Position numbers and translations under genes: made by a program. The notes under the pieces are model-generated. The model searched no databases. It had not been told where the DNA came from and saw only the letters and a program-made list of their open reading frames with translations. 64,000 bases of DNA, from assembly GCA_019914945.1 (NCBI GenBank), contig CM034101.1, positions 17,061,188-17,125,187 of the forward strand, in the 5' to 3' direction. This DNA is from Typha latifolia (lineage: Eukaryota; Streptophyta; Magnoliopsida; Poales; Typhaceae). The first letter of the stretch is position 1; every line of letters starts with the position of its first letter. This document shows positions 1-11,618 of this stretch, piece by piece.

Positions 1-383
1 ATATGCTTGTCCTCTCGATATGTTTCGATGTTATTATTCGGTCAATTAAATTGTAGAATTATCTTGGAGTTGCAAGTTAAATATCATATTTTTAGCTGCA
101 AGTACATATTGATTACGGTAGACATGCGCGTTAATTTATGTCCGAGTGAAAGAAAAGGAGGAGATTAATTGAAACGATATAAAGTGGGGATGGAATTAAT
201 TATGAGAGGAAGAGGTGGAATAATTGCCGGCATGAGATAAGGGGTGGAGCAGTAAATGAGGGAATCTTTGTCTGACGATATAAAGCCGAGCATCTACGTA
301 CTTAAATGCTCTCCAGTGACAGTATTTATTACTTTCATATTTATTTACCTGCTCGCATTTATATGCAGTTACTTCTCGCCAAC

Positions 384-541
<158 letters not shown>

Positions 542-700
542 AGTACTATTGAACCATGAATTAGAACAAGTGAAGAATTTGTACAGAGACTTATTTAGAA
601 CCAAAAACGTTCCTTTGGTTGGTTCAGAAGAATTTCTCAGGCAGCTCCATGCATGCGAGGTGTTAATAAAGAATAATTCTATACGTACAATGTAATGCTA
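542..700 (+). other. Unassigned 159-base stretch with a short open tract
   Basis: After the microsatellite there is an open tract of about 48 codons (roughly 545-695) with a protein-like composition: charged helix-forming residues, then a stop. I do not recognise it. It lies downstream of and antisense to the MIR171 hairpin. It could be a decayed exon or a chance ORF. No start codon context or splice site supports a gene. Confidence 0.2.
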
Positions 701-944
701 TATTAGATTCGTCTAGCAAAGAACTATATACAATCAGAAATAAAGATGAGGTAGAATATGCAGTATTTGTGACAAAAGAGTTGCTATATATCCATGCGTG
801 AGATGAACTGTGGTTGACTAAAAGCCGAGAAAAAAGAAACTAACCAAAGTACGAGACAGAAAAATCAAATCTAAAATATACCTGGTAGATATAGAAGCCC
901 TTGTGAAAGGTATGAAAGAAGAAGGAGACAGGAGAAGAGTGCCT

Positions 945-1060
945 ACCATGAAAGAGTACTAAGATATTGGCGCGGCTCAATCAGACTGTGAAAATCATTA
1001 TATATCTCACTGATAGTATCTGAGTGAGCCGGACCAACATCATAATAACTATTTCATTCT
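945..1060 (-). ncRNA. MIR171: MIR171 precursor hairpin
   Basis: On the minus strand, positions 983 to 963 read as the 21-nt canonical miR171 (begins TGATTGAGCCGCGCC). The family guides cleavage of GRAS/HAM (SCL6-type) transcripts in meristems. The 5' arm at 1039-1019 reads TGTTGGTCCGGCTCACTCAG and pairs with the mature strand with only a few mismatches and G:U pairs. This is the usual miR171 passenger form. The basal stem extends on both sides (GAAA-rich flanks near 948 and 1056). The loop is about 35 nt. The mature strand is in the 3' arm, as is normal for the family. A TA-rich, TATA-like block and a CT/GA microsatellite lie upstream at 1333-1422, so transcription may start inside the GA tract. 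The primary-transcript ends are not defined. Confidence 0.93.
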
Positions 1061-1331
1061 TATGCATATTTGCCTTCTTTAGAGAGAGAGAGAGCGAGAG
1101 AGAGGTGGCATTTCTTGAGTGAGCTTTCTTCTGAATGGTAATATTCTGAAGACATTGAGAGAAGGGAAGATAGAGAGAGCAAGCGAGAGAGAGAGAGAGG
1201 TGAAAGTAAGGAATGTCCTCCTTGAATTTAAGGAGCTTGATGTGTGAGATAGCATTTAAAACGCACGGCAACCGATGAGGAAAGACAGGCTGAAGCAGTA
1301 ATAGTAAACCTCCTCCTAACATTATTCTCTG

Positions 1332-1332
<1 letters not shown>

Positions 1333-1422
<90 letters not shown>
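1333..1422. repeat. (CT)n followed by (AT)n microsatellite
   Basis: About 72 bases of CT, then about 18 of AT. Read on the minus strand this is a TATA-like block followed by a GA tract, directly upstream of the MIR171 hairpin. It may therefore be part of that promoter or leader. Confidence 0.95.
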
Positions 1423-1922
1423 GCTGTGCAGTGTAAAGTTAAGTGCTAGAAATTATGGATGTAATGCCATAAATAAAGCCTTTTCTTTTGTTTTTTTTCC
1501 CTAAATTCACCAAGAATTATTGATTCATATTTATATATAAGAATCCAAAAGGCCAGTTTCCTCCTATGACAAGTGTCTGCGAAGGTCTGAGCCAAAGAAA
1601 AAAAATGATTATATTAATCAGTTAGCTACTTATATGAGAAACTAAAAATGAACACGAGTAAGTATCAACTTAACCTCTAACACGTTAATCATAGATAACC
1701 GGAACATATATCATACACATATATATATGATATACTATTTTTTGCAAAATGTTACATTCCATTGTAACTTGGTGAGATCATGCCATCGACTAGCTCATCA
1801 ATTGCCCTCTTAAAAAGATCATGAGAATTTCGTCACCCTTACAGAATGACTGCATTAAGTGGCATTCATTGATAAAGATAAAAGATGTGCGGATAAATTT
1901 ATTTTCTTTAGAAAACCACAAA
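1423..1922. other. Spacer between MIR171 and tRNA-Leu
   Basis: AT-rich sequence with no coding pattern. It includes a short (AT)n near 1720. On the minus strand it is the presumed upstream region of MIR171. Confidence 0.5.
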
Positions 1923-1962
1923 GTTGAGATGGCCGAGTTGGTCTAAGGCGCCAGATTAAGGT

Positions 1963-1995
<33 letters not shown>

Positions 1996-2003
1996 TCTCA
2001 ACA
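1923..2003 (+). tRNA. tRNA-Leu (anticodon AAG)
   Basis: A complete class II tRNA. The acceptor arms GTTGAGA (1923-1929) and TCTCAAC (1996-2002) pair perfectly, with discriminator A at 2003. The D arm is closed by GCC/GGC. The anticodon stem CCAGA/TCTGG encloses loop TTAAGGT, with AAG at 1958-1960. A long variable arm marks a leucine type, and the T arm is GTGGG-TTCAAAT-CCCAC. It is intronless, and internal A and B boxes are intact. It decodes CUU and related leucine codons after A34 is deaminated to inosine. Confidence 0.98.
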
Positions 2004-2017
2004 TTTGTTAGGGTGTG

Positions 2018-2023
2018 TTTTTT
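2018..2023 (+). terminator. Pol III terminator of tRNA-Leu
   Basis: A run of six T residues starts 15 bases after the tRNA 3' end, the usual RNA polymerase III stop signal. Confidence 0.85.
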
Positions 2024-2425
2024 GGAAACATATAATAACAGTTATTATTTTAGATGGACGAAATTTGTCTTAACGAATGTAAAACATCAGTCCTCTCTGG
2101 TTTCTAAACAATAAATTAAACAAGAAAAGTCGCTATAAAAACATTATGTTTCTTCTTCCTTTTTTAACCCCCTTTTCTTCTAAATAATAAAGATTTCTGA
2201 AGATATTGTCATAGAAAAGAACTGCAAGCCAAAAGAAATTTCTCTCGAAAACCATATAAACATGTCCGATTAGCTGGTACAAGAAGATGCAAACAAGAGG
2301 TAGTAACACTCGAGGATCATGAGGGTTAGATTGGCTAACACTAGTATATGTAAGAGTACAATCAGACAGTTTTGTTGTCCAGGCTGTTGGTAGAATACAA
2401 AAGAGGTTCCTTGTGCAGCTTGCAA

Positions 2426-4696
2426 TTAGTCACCCCACCAAGAAGGAAGTCCCAAACCATCTCCAGAAATCTCTCCCTGCAAAGGAGAATACAATTGTAA
2501 GCAATGACCCAAAATTCTTAAAAATTAGATAGTTAGCAAACATTTATACTAATCAAGCAGTGTTTCGTAATAAAAATAATTCCGCTTCTTGCAGCAGAGC
2601 TACCATAATCAACTAATGTCTTTATCATCGCTCTGGAGTTTCCTGGATCGCTCAGTAACTTTTGTTAGAAAGAAGAAATGAAGAAATATCCTTGAAGCAG
2701 ACAGACTTCAAAGGGACTGTAAAATTGTTCTGTCTGAAATGTTATAATCTGTTTACGAACAAGAACAAGTACCGTTGATCAATCTGCTTACTTTCCTATA
2801 ATCTATCATCCCAATTGCAAGCATCAAGATGTCAGAGCACCAATCAAGTATTAAACCTAATTCTTTACATTGTCGAAAAATACTGGAACAGTTGTGTACA
2901 GGAATACAGAATGCATGTTTTTTTTTCTTTGACGACCAGGTCACAACCTTTGTATCATTGAAACTTAAAAAAAAAAATACAAAATGCATGTTAGCACTGG
3001 AATATGAAAGGATCCAAAACTCACAATAATCTCCATGGGAGCAAAAGGCTTCGCATCTTCCTTTTGCTCAGCTGGGATGGGTGGATATTTTATATTAGAT
3101 ACTCGAAAACGTATCTGCAAGATGAACTTCCAAGTATCATAGCATTGTCTCTATAAAAGTTTACACACTTCGATATAAAAACCAAGTCCAAAAGAAGAAT
3201 AATTTTAAAATACCTCTTCACCAACATCTAGAGAAAGCTCTTCTCCCTCATATACCCATAACCATATGCCATCTGGTCCCCTATTTGTCCAATAAAAATG
3301 AAAAGAAAATTATTAGATAAGAAAAAAAAACATTCTGATGAAAAGGCAACTGAGGTCTAGTTCTGGGGCTACTAAGGAACAAAAAATTGCGGGAGAAGCA
3401 AATTATTTGCTATCCAGTTGATCAAAAGGTCTGCAACTGAAATGCTATTTGAATCAATCAAATAAAGCTTGCCTAACAGAAGAGAAAAAGGCTTGTTTTT
3501 AATCCTCCTCAAGCTTTATATTTTAACTGGAAGAGATTGAGAAAAGGATGGCAAAAAAAAAAAAAAAAACTATAGATAAGTACAAGTAAAATAACAGAAT
3601 TTCTCTGCCAACATTGAAACATAAAAAATGACCCTTACCTTTTGCATGGCTGCTGCAACAGATGCTTAGGAACATATATGTCACTGAAAAACCCAAGAGA
3701 CACTGCAAAAAAGATTGGCTAATTAAAAAAATACATGTATTTTGTGTGCTTACAAAGGGAATATTGGCACAATAAATATATAAATCTGATGGTACTCTGA
3801 TGGTGAATTAATAATATAAAAAAAGTTAATTATTAATCTATCCAAAGTAAAGAAGAATGCTCAAATATGCAACTTACGTCGCAATCCATTTTCATCAGAT
3901 GCATCAATTTTTCCAACAATAACTTCACCAATGAATGGCCGAAACATCATTAATCTACAAGTAACCTAGCAAAGGACAGTACACTTTCTTTAAGAAAAAT
4001 AATTTCAACATAAAAAGGACTATTTTGATAAAATGAAACAATCTTGTTGCAGCAGTAACAACTAACAACTATATATGGCTAAATCTTGGCAAAATACACT
4101 AGCACGCAAATGTATATGGGTAGCATGTGTCATGACCACCAATGGATAGAATTTGACATTGTCATGTGATAGCACAGAAATTGCAAAATAAGTAAGCACA
4201 CGGACTGCACTTAATCTGTCGCGTGAGTAATAACTGGTTTCGTCCAACAATAAGATAAGAGGCTCAAGACAGTACTAATTCTTATTCGACTAAACATCTA
4301 GGTAGACAAATGAGTTACCCAACCCAACTTACTAAGTGTCCAACAAAATGCTTCAAAGAAACAACAACAACAAATTCCCCTAGCAAGTGTTGAAATTTAA
4401 GAATACCTTATAGGTCGAGGATCCATCACCTGGGAAGACGAAGCCTCCTTCGACAGATCGGATATCATAGACAGAGATGCAAAGCCCCAAATTAGCGATC
4501 ACCTAGTGGGCATCGACACGATCGTGAACAGATACACTTTTGTTGCTGTATTGTTCTGTCAAAACTACACAAATAAGCCAAATACCTTGTCTAAGAAGAG
4601 AGAGTCGAGTTCTTCCTTGATCGCATCGAGGAGAGGACGGCTAAGCAAGCGAGGAGGCATGGGTAAGTTATGCTCGATGAGGCTAAGGTAGAACAT
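2426..4696 (-). CDS. RPC8: DNA-directed RNA polymerase III subunit RPC8 (RPC25/RPB7 family)
   Basis: Stalk subunit of RNA polymerase III, which acts in transcription initiation of tRNA and 5S genes in the nucleus. Coding exons (minus): 4696-4586, 4502-4407, 3965-3878, 3702-3639, 3280-3214, 3114-3025 and 2476-2426, all with GT-AG borders and matching phases, giving 188 residues. The N-terminal SHS2/RPB7 fold starts MFYLSLIEHNLPMPPRLL. The OB-fold half contains FRPFIGEVIVGKID, LGFFSDIYVPKHLL and IWLWVYEGEELSLDVGEE. The end reads KPFAPMEIIGEISGDGLG and closes with SWWGD. Many homologues continue into an acidic tail after the WW; this one stops two residues later, so it is slightly shorter than usual. 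A leader intron precedes the ATG. Confidence 0.95.
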
Positions 4697-4701
4697 GTTA
4701 T

Positions 4702-4785
4702 CTGCAAAACGGAGGACAGTCGAGAAGTTTCAGATAGCATGTTCGTCTCACAAACAGAGTGAAATCAGATAAATAAGAACGATAC
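4702..4785 (-). other. Leader (5' UTR) intron of RPC8
   Basis: On the minus strand, a donor (ATCAG|GTATCG, exon end 4786) and an acceptor (TTTTGCAG|ATAAC, exon start 4701) frame an 84-base intron. It ends five bases before the ATG. This is predicted from splice-site sequence only. Confidence 0.65.
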
Positions 4786-4818
4786 CTGATGCGAGTCTCA
4801 CAAACTCAACTCTGTGTG

Positions 4819-4821
<3 letters not shown>

Positions 4822-4854
<33 letters not shown>
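4822..4854. repeat. (GA)n microsatellite in RPC8 leader
   Basis: About 16 GA units just upstream of the predicted leader intron. Read on the minus strand it is a CT tract, common near plant transcription starts. Confidence 0.95.
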
Positions 4855-4858
<4 letters not shown>

Positions 4859-4954
4859 AGAGAAGAGAATTCGCGGAGGTGTCGCGAGAAAGGGGGATGG
4901 GAAGAGAATGTGAGGGAGAAGAGGGATGATTTTGGACTTTAGCCCATGCCCCAT

Positions 4955-6377
4955 GGGCTGCTCTTTGCTAACAAGGCCTCATAGAACGTCAAATTTCGGC
5001 CTAGGCCCCTCAACATATAGTAGTATCGGTTTGTTTTCAGTTAAATGCAAAATTTGTGTTCACAATCTTTATTATCGTACCTTTCTCTCCTCGTATATTA
5101 AGTTATAATATAAAACTAAATTGTAATTGAATACTATATGCTTAATAAAATAATCTGTCTAAAAATCTTATTCTTCCAAAAAAAAAAACATAGGCTTGAG
5201 GAAATTTAGTTTGAGATGCTGCATTAGTGTAATTTAGCCTAGCTTAATCGAGTGTGGCTATGATCAAATTTAAATTGAAATTAATTTTAAATTTATATTT
5301 GTGATCAAACGTGAATTTAAATGATTTCAATTTGAACTGAATTTGAGTCTAAATGAGCTGATTAATAAACAATTTTAAACTTTAATGAATTAAAGCTAAA
5401 TTTTGAGTTTGATAAGCTTAGATTAAATTAAGTTTTATTTAGGCTTGAATCAAGCTTAAAATAATATATATTTCAAAATCATAAATTAATATAATTTTAA
5501 TTTAAAACTAAACTTTATTATATCAGAGTATATAACAATTTACTTAAATAATCTTAAAATACAATAAATATAGTATGATGTAAAAAACATTACTCATATA
5601 TATATATATATATTACTTTGAGTATTATCGAGTCTTGTTAAGTTTATTTAATTGAGTGCGGCACGATGTTATATTTTAATTTTGGTTGTCGGCGTCCGAG
5701 ATAAGCTAATGAACATCGTCCACGTAGCTCTCATGCACGTGGTCTTTTTCTCGGGCTAAACTTTAGGCCCCCACCTAAGACTCGAATTCAAACCCAAAAT
5801 CCTTTATTCCACGACCGAAAGAGGCCGACCTGTTTTCCCACTCCCTCGACAGTCGACACACATTAAATTGTCGACATCTCTGCCCATAATGCCCTCGTTC
5901 TGTCCCAATATTATCGACCTCCTTTCACCGCTCGACTCAGTTTACTCCCCCCACCCCCTTCTCGGCTTAAATTGCGGCACTATTCAAGCCACGTTTCGCG
6001 CAAATCTCAGGTAATTTACGCGCGTTTACAGTCGATAAGCAATGGCATTCATGTTATTAACCATGAAGCTGAACCTAATAAGTTCCAGCTATCTATAACA
6101 ACGTTTGTGTTCTTTGTGACCCGTAGGCCGTAGCAACAAAACTTGTTTATTTTATTTTATTTTATTTTACTATTCTCCTATCTGCCACCTTTCTCGTTCC
6201 TTCTTAAGCGTTTGCTTTCTCTATTAGCTCTCCCACGTAACGGGACACCTATGCCATCAAAATTATAGAAAATAAGATCCATTAAACTTTTAGAATGAAG
6301 TAAAAAAGGATATGCAGAAGATTTATGCGATCGATTTTGTTTAGAAATAAAAGGGAAGCGGCATTGTTGCTGGAATC
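4955..6377. other. AT-rich intergenic region upstream of MSL10
   Basis: Positions 5160-5660 are very AT-rich, with recurring AGCTTAAA/TTGAGT-like words of the kind left by old transposons. A similar style of sequence occurs at 18980-19200. From about 5700 to 6250 the composition becomes pyrimidine-rich. A (TTTTA)n tract lies at about 6148-6168. No gene is seen. Confidence 0.45.
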
Positions 6378-9300
6378 ATGGATTCGCTACGGAAATCCTT
6401 CAAATCCTACGGGTCGCACAAGTACCCCTCGTCGCGCACCTCTTCCTTCGACCTCAACGAGGAGCAGCCCATCCTCGTCGACCGCGACGACGGTGAACGG
6501 CGCGAGGTCGTGGTCAAGATCGACGGAAACAGCCATAACCCCTTCGAATCACCCACGCCGGCCGCAGACCTTGACGCAGCGACGACCAAAGTATGGAGGG
6601 AAGGAAGCTACGATTTCTGGAAAGAAGCCGACGGCAAAAACGAAACCAATGCAGACGGAAACAGGGTCTTCAGCTTCAAGAACCGGCCGAACCAGAGCGC
6701 GAAGGCTAACCCTAGCACTACTCCGATGGCGGAGATAAGCGAGGATCCACCGTCGCTTCTTATCGGATCTTTCCTCCACAAGCAGAAAGCTTCGGGCGGG
6801 GAGATGGCGCTCGACATGGATCTCGAGATGGAGGAGCTCAAGAAGCCCTCTTCCACCACCTCATCCACCTACGTCTCCAAGGATCTCCGCGTCTCCTTCC
6901 AAGATCCCTCCGCCCATAACCCCTCTGTCCCCTCCCACAACCGCTCTTCCTCATCCTCCTCCGATGACGAGCACCACCCCCGAGTCGCCGACCAAGTCAT
7001 CCGCTGCACCTCCAATTCCTCGTTCGCCCACGCCTCCACGCTCCACCGCGCGAAGACGCGGTCGAGGCTGATCGACCCCCCGCCGCCGCCGCCTTCGTCG
7101 AGCAGCAACAACGAGGACAAGAGGTCTGATCGGGGCATGCCAACCAAATCGGGGCAGTTGAAATCGGGGATGCTCGGAAAATCCGGGCAGTTGAAATCCG
7201 GGATGCTCGGAAAACCCGGTGCCTACGATGACGACGATGAGGACCCCTTCTTAGACGAGGACGTGCCCGACGATTTCAACCGCCCAAAATTCGATACCTT
7301 AACAATTCTCCAATGGCTTAGCTTGATCCTGATCCTTGCCGCTCTAACATGTAGCCTAACAATACCACGTCTCGAGCAGCAGAAGGTGTGGAGGCTCCAC
7401 CTCTGGAAGTGGGAGTTGCTCGTGTTAGTGCTCATCTGCGGCCGGCTTGTGTCGGGGTGGCTCATCCGCATTGTTGTCTTCTTCATCGAGCGCAACTTCC
7501 TCCTCCGGAAGCGCATGCTCTACTTCGTCTATGGCGTCCGCAAGGCCGTGCAGAATTGCCTCTGGCTTGGGCTTGTCCTCATCTCGTGGCAATGCATGTT
7601 CGACAAGAAGGTGGAGCAGGAGACGCGGAGCAAAACCCTGCCCTATGTCACTAAGGTGCTCTTTTGCCTCCTCGTGGCCACACTGCTCCGTCTCGTCAAG
7701 ACATTGCTTCTCAAGGTGCTCGCGTCGGCCTTCCATGTGAGCACCTACTTTGACCGGATTCAGGACGCCCTGTTCAACCAGTATGTAATCGAGACGCTCT
7801 CCGGCCCGCCGCTTGTTGAAATCCAGCAGAGCCAGTATGAAGAGGAGCGAATGATCTCCGAGATGCAGAAGCTTCAGAGTGCAGGGGCCACCATACCCAA
7901 CGATCTCCGGGCGACAGCATTTCCGAGCAAGAGCAGCGGGCAGATGCGGAAGAGTGGGCAGATTGGGAAGAGCATTAGATTCTCGGGGTCCGTATCGAAG
8001 AAGGATTTTAGCCGGCAGCAGCAGGATGGGGAGGTCATCACGGTTGATCAGCTCCATAAGCTTAACCAGCAGAACATTTCTGCTTGGAATATGAAGAGGC
8101 TTATGAGGATTGTGAGGTACGGGACATTGACGACACTCGACGAGCAGGTATCGGACGTGGCCGGTGAGGATGAGTCTGCAATGCAGATACGGAGTGAGTA
8201 TGAGGCAAAGATTGCCGCCAAAAGAATTTTTAATAATGTGGCCAAGCATGATGCCAAGTAAGTCATGCAACCAAACTAATCCACATTTCTTGTAATTTGT
8301 TATGTAAGGGACTCCGTAATCCGCATAATTACTAGTACATATATATAGGACTCTTTGGTACAGGATAAAGAGCTCATGACCCCTTTTTCCCAACAGGGAT
8401 GACGATTAGATTTTATAAGAGGAGGTGTAGATATATTTGGCTCTTTGCTTTTAGGAATGAGTAGTAACTATTAGCTAATTTATTCTGCTACATCTAGCTG
8501 TTAGACAAAATTATGGCCTAAAATTGTAGATGGGTATCACTTGTTAGGTATAATTAGGGGTGCTTGCAACATTGAATCAGCAACTTATTAATTATTGTCG
8601 CTAGTTTTTACTTGTTACCTTGCAAGAGTTGGCAGAAATAGCTACACTTTTGCATACTTGGGCTATTGCATGATCCATTGCCAAAGAGGACCTACATGCA
8701 GTCCAGACAAATTCTGCATCTCTTTTGATCTATAGAAAGTAGAATTAGACAGTCTTCTAATTGTTTGTTAAATAAGGGAGTCAAGAATTTCATTGAGAAT
8801 ATTCATATGGTTTCAAATATTGCACTTTTTTTTTATGTGTGTGGATATCTGGATTCTTTAAATCAATCCTATGCTGAAATAATTTCTATGAGAAGAAGAG
8901 AGATTGGCAATATGTTAGTCAATCTAGTGCAGGTGTGATGTAGAGTAAGTCAAGTATGGTCGCAACATAGAGTATGCTCTTTCCTTTTTGTTACACATCT
9001 ATGAATGTCATTTAATCAACCATTTACTTATTCTAGCTGTCTTGTGAAATGATAGATATATCTACTTGCCGGATTTGTTGCGTTTCATGAGGCAAGAGGA
9101 AGCTTTGAAGACAATGAGCCTTTTTGAAGGAGCACAAGAGAAAAACAGGGTTAGCAGGAAATCCCTCAAGAACTGGGTGGTAAGATATTGTTATTTCGAT
9201 TCTGTGTATCTTCTTGAAGCCTGATTGATTATTGTCACATTAGATGTGTGCTCAAACTTTGATAAGCTTATATTGTGTATGTTGCACTGCAGGTCAATGC

Positions 9301-10617
9301 ATTCAGAGAACGCAAGGCCCTTGCATTGACTCTTAATGATACAAAAACTGCAGTGAATACGCTCCACCAAATGGCAAATATAGTCGTAGGAATCATTGTA
9401 TTTGCCCTGTGGCTTCTCATTTTAGGTCTCGCAACGACCCACTTCTTTGTTTTCCTTAGCTCTCAGCTTCTTCTGGCAGTATTTGTCTTTGGGAACACTT
9501 TAAAGACAGTCTTCGAAGCTATTATATTTTTATTTGTGATGCATCCTTTTGATGTTGGTGATCGTTGTGAGGTGGAAGGAGTTCAGGTAAATAGATTGGC
9601 CCTTTTGCTCAGAAGATATTGTATATAGGCCACTGAAGTTCTATTTCTCTGATTTCAGATGATTGTTGAGGAAATGAATATCATGACAACAATTTTTCTG
9701 AGGTACGACAACCTGAAGATCTATTATCCAAATAGTGTGCTTTCTGGCAAAGCAATTAGCAACTTCTATCGAAGCCCAGATATGGGAGAGTCAATTGACT
9801 TCTGCATTCATGTTGCAACACCAGTGGAAAAGCTTGCCATCATGAAGGAAAGAATAATTCGGTGAGTCTTAACATTGTATATTTTATTATCTTATGGTAT
9901 GATGATCTCATTGATTTGTTGAGTCTTAGCAAAGCAATTAACAAAGTACAATGTACAATTCCTTCTATTTGAGTATGCCTAATATATAAATATAAATTGC
10001 AACTCTTATTTTGCCTACCACAAAGTTATAATGTAGTTACCGTTAATTACTGCAATTTGGTGAAGAGATCTTGTTCTCTATCAAATATACTCGATGTACA
10101 TTCTTTATATATTGTGCATCCCAAGTGCATCTCTAGTTCTTCAAACCAAATGCATGTCATGCATCTCCATATAATGTGAAATGTCAATCTTGTTTGCAGA
10201 ATATACAATTATGCAATAGAATCCTGTTTCTTATATGAGAGACTCATGTTTCTCTATATCTTAATCTTATAATGAATTAAAATTTTGGATAGTATTTACC
10301 GAGTTGAACATGTCTGCTGCAATGATTGCAGATTCATGGAGAACAAGAAGGAGCATTGGTATCCTAGTCCATCAGTTGTCCTCAGAGATGTGGATGACAT
10401 GAACAGATTGAAAGTGTCAATCTGGATGCGCCATCGAATCAATTATCAAGATATGGGAATGAGGTGGGAGAGGAGAGAACTTGTAGTTCAAGAGATGATC
10501 AGAGTCTTAAGAGAGCTGGAGATTGAATACCGAATGTTGCCCCTTGATGTTAATGTCAGAGACATGCCTCCAGTCACCTCCACACGTGTGCCGTCCACAT
10601 GGTCGACTTTTAACTGA
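6378..10617 (+). CDS. MSL10: Mechanosensitive ion channel of the MscS-like family, MSL10 type
   Basis: Plasma-membrane channel that opens with membrane tension (MSL4-10 group). Exons: 6378-8257, 9056-9179, 9293-9586, 9659-9861 and 10332-10617, giving 928 residues with consistent phases. The long soluble N terminus is acidic and Ser-rich, with a Pro run near residue 236. It carries a duplicated SGQLKSGMLGK unit (bases 7150-7215) and a related SGQMRKSGQIGK stretch later in exon 1. Hydrophobic segments begin at about residue 310 (LSLILILAALTCSL). The MscS core is in exon 3, where FGNTLKTVFEAIIFLFVMHP is followed by FDVGDRCEVEGVQ, and in exon 4 with RYDNLKIYYPNSVL and ISNFYRSPDMG. The first exon is very GC-rich compared with the rest. 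The family assignment is firm; the MSL10 symbol is by overall architecture, as MSL8-10 are hard to separate by eye. Confidence 0.93.
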
Positions 10618-11618
10618 TTCAGGATACTCACCCGGCCCTTCAATGAGTAAAATAATTAATTGTACTAGAAGAGGTAAGAATGCCAACTAACAACTAGGGA
10701 TGAGCTTTGTGACAAGAAGCAAGCGTAAAAGGAAAGCACTCATCCAGAGTTCTGGATGTTGGATTTCTTACATGTACTTCTTCATTGCATTTTTGACTTT
10801 TAATTGGTTAGTTATGCTGAGGAACATAATGTGAGCTAGTAAATTTGCGCGTAGTTGAGAGCAGCAGCAGCAGCATATATTGATTTCTGTTGTACTATTT
10901 TTCCCGGATTTGAAAACATATTTCTGTATTAGCTGAATAAGAGCAAAGTGTCTTTGTTCTTTCGATCGGCGCAGCTTATGTACTCATCTGGCTGTAATGA
11001 ATGTGTGCGTCAACTTTATATTAAATTGTATCAGTTGGTTAAATGTCCATGATGATAAGGAGTCTGCTCTGTTTCTTGTTGGTTGTTATTCTGTATTCTG
11101 CAAGGGATGTTAAAAGTGGTGCCTTGATAACTGAATTGTACAGTATCTATTGCTTTAGCACATGCAAAATTCTTCCCATTTATGGTATAATATCATGGTT
11201 AAGATCGTGCTAAGAAGATAACTTTGGGCTAAGTATGTTATTCTTGTTCCCTGACAAAGTAATCAAAGCTTCTTAACTGCTAATCCACTCGATCCCAGCC
11301 TTCTTTGCGTCAGCTAACATAATTCCTTTCGTCGTCTAGGGGATGCAGACTTATTTCATACATTGGACTTATTCCTTTTCTTTGTTCCTTATTCTACGAG
11401 AAAGGATTATGGTAAAACTTCTAAAGGCATTCTGCAAAGCAAGAACCTTTAATTTTTCCCTTTTACTTTGTTCTTCTCCATTGTCCTTTTTATCCTACTA
11501 AGCCACGAAAGCATTTAATTGCTCAGACCAGCCTCACCTTAAATCCCCTGGGATGCATAGTTGCCATCCATCTTTGCGTAGCTAGCTAGTGAGAGATCGA
11601 AGAAGAGGAAAGCTAAGG
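10618..11618. other. Spacer between MSL10 and the first GST
   Basis: The first several hundred bases are probably MSL10 3' UTR and flank. The remainder up to 11618 should hold the promoter of the first GST. No open frame or RNA gene is recognised. Confidence 0.5.

Noticed and set aside
981..1322. 113-codon minus-strand ORF
   Set aside because: It runs through the MIR171 hairpin and GA repeats and has no family resemblance.
7425..8393. 322-codon ORF opposite MSL10 exon 1
   Set aside because: Antisense shadow of a long GC-rich exon; the sense strand has clear MscS-family content and splice sites.
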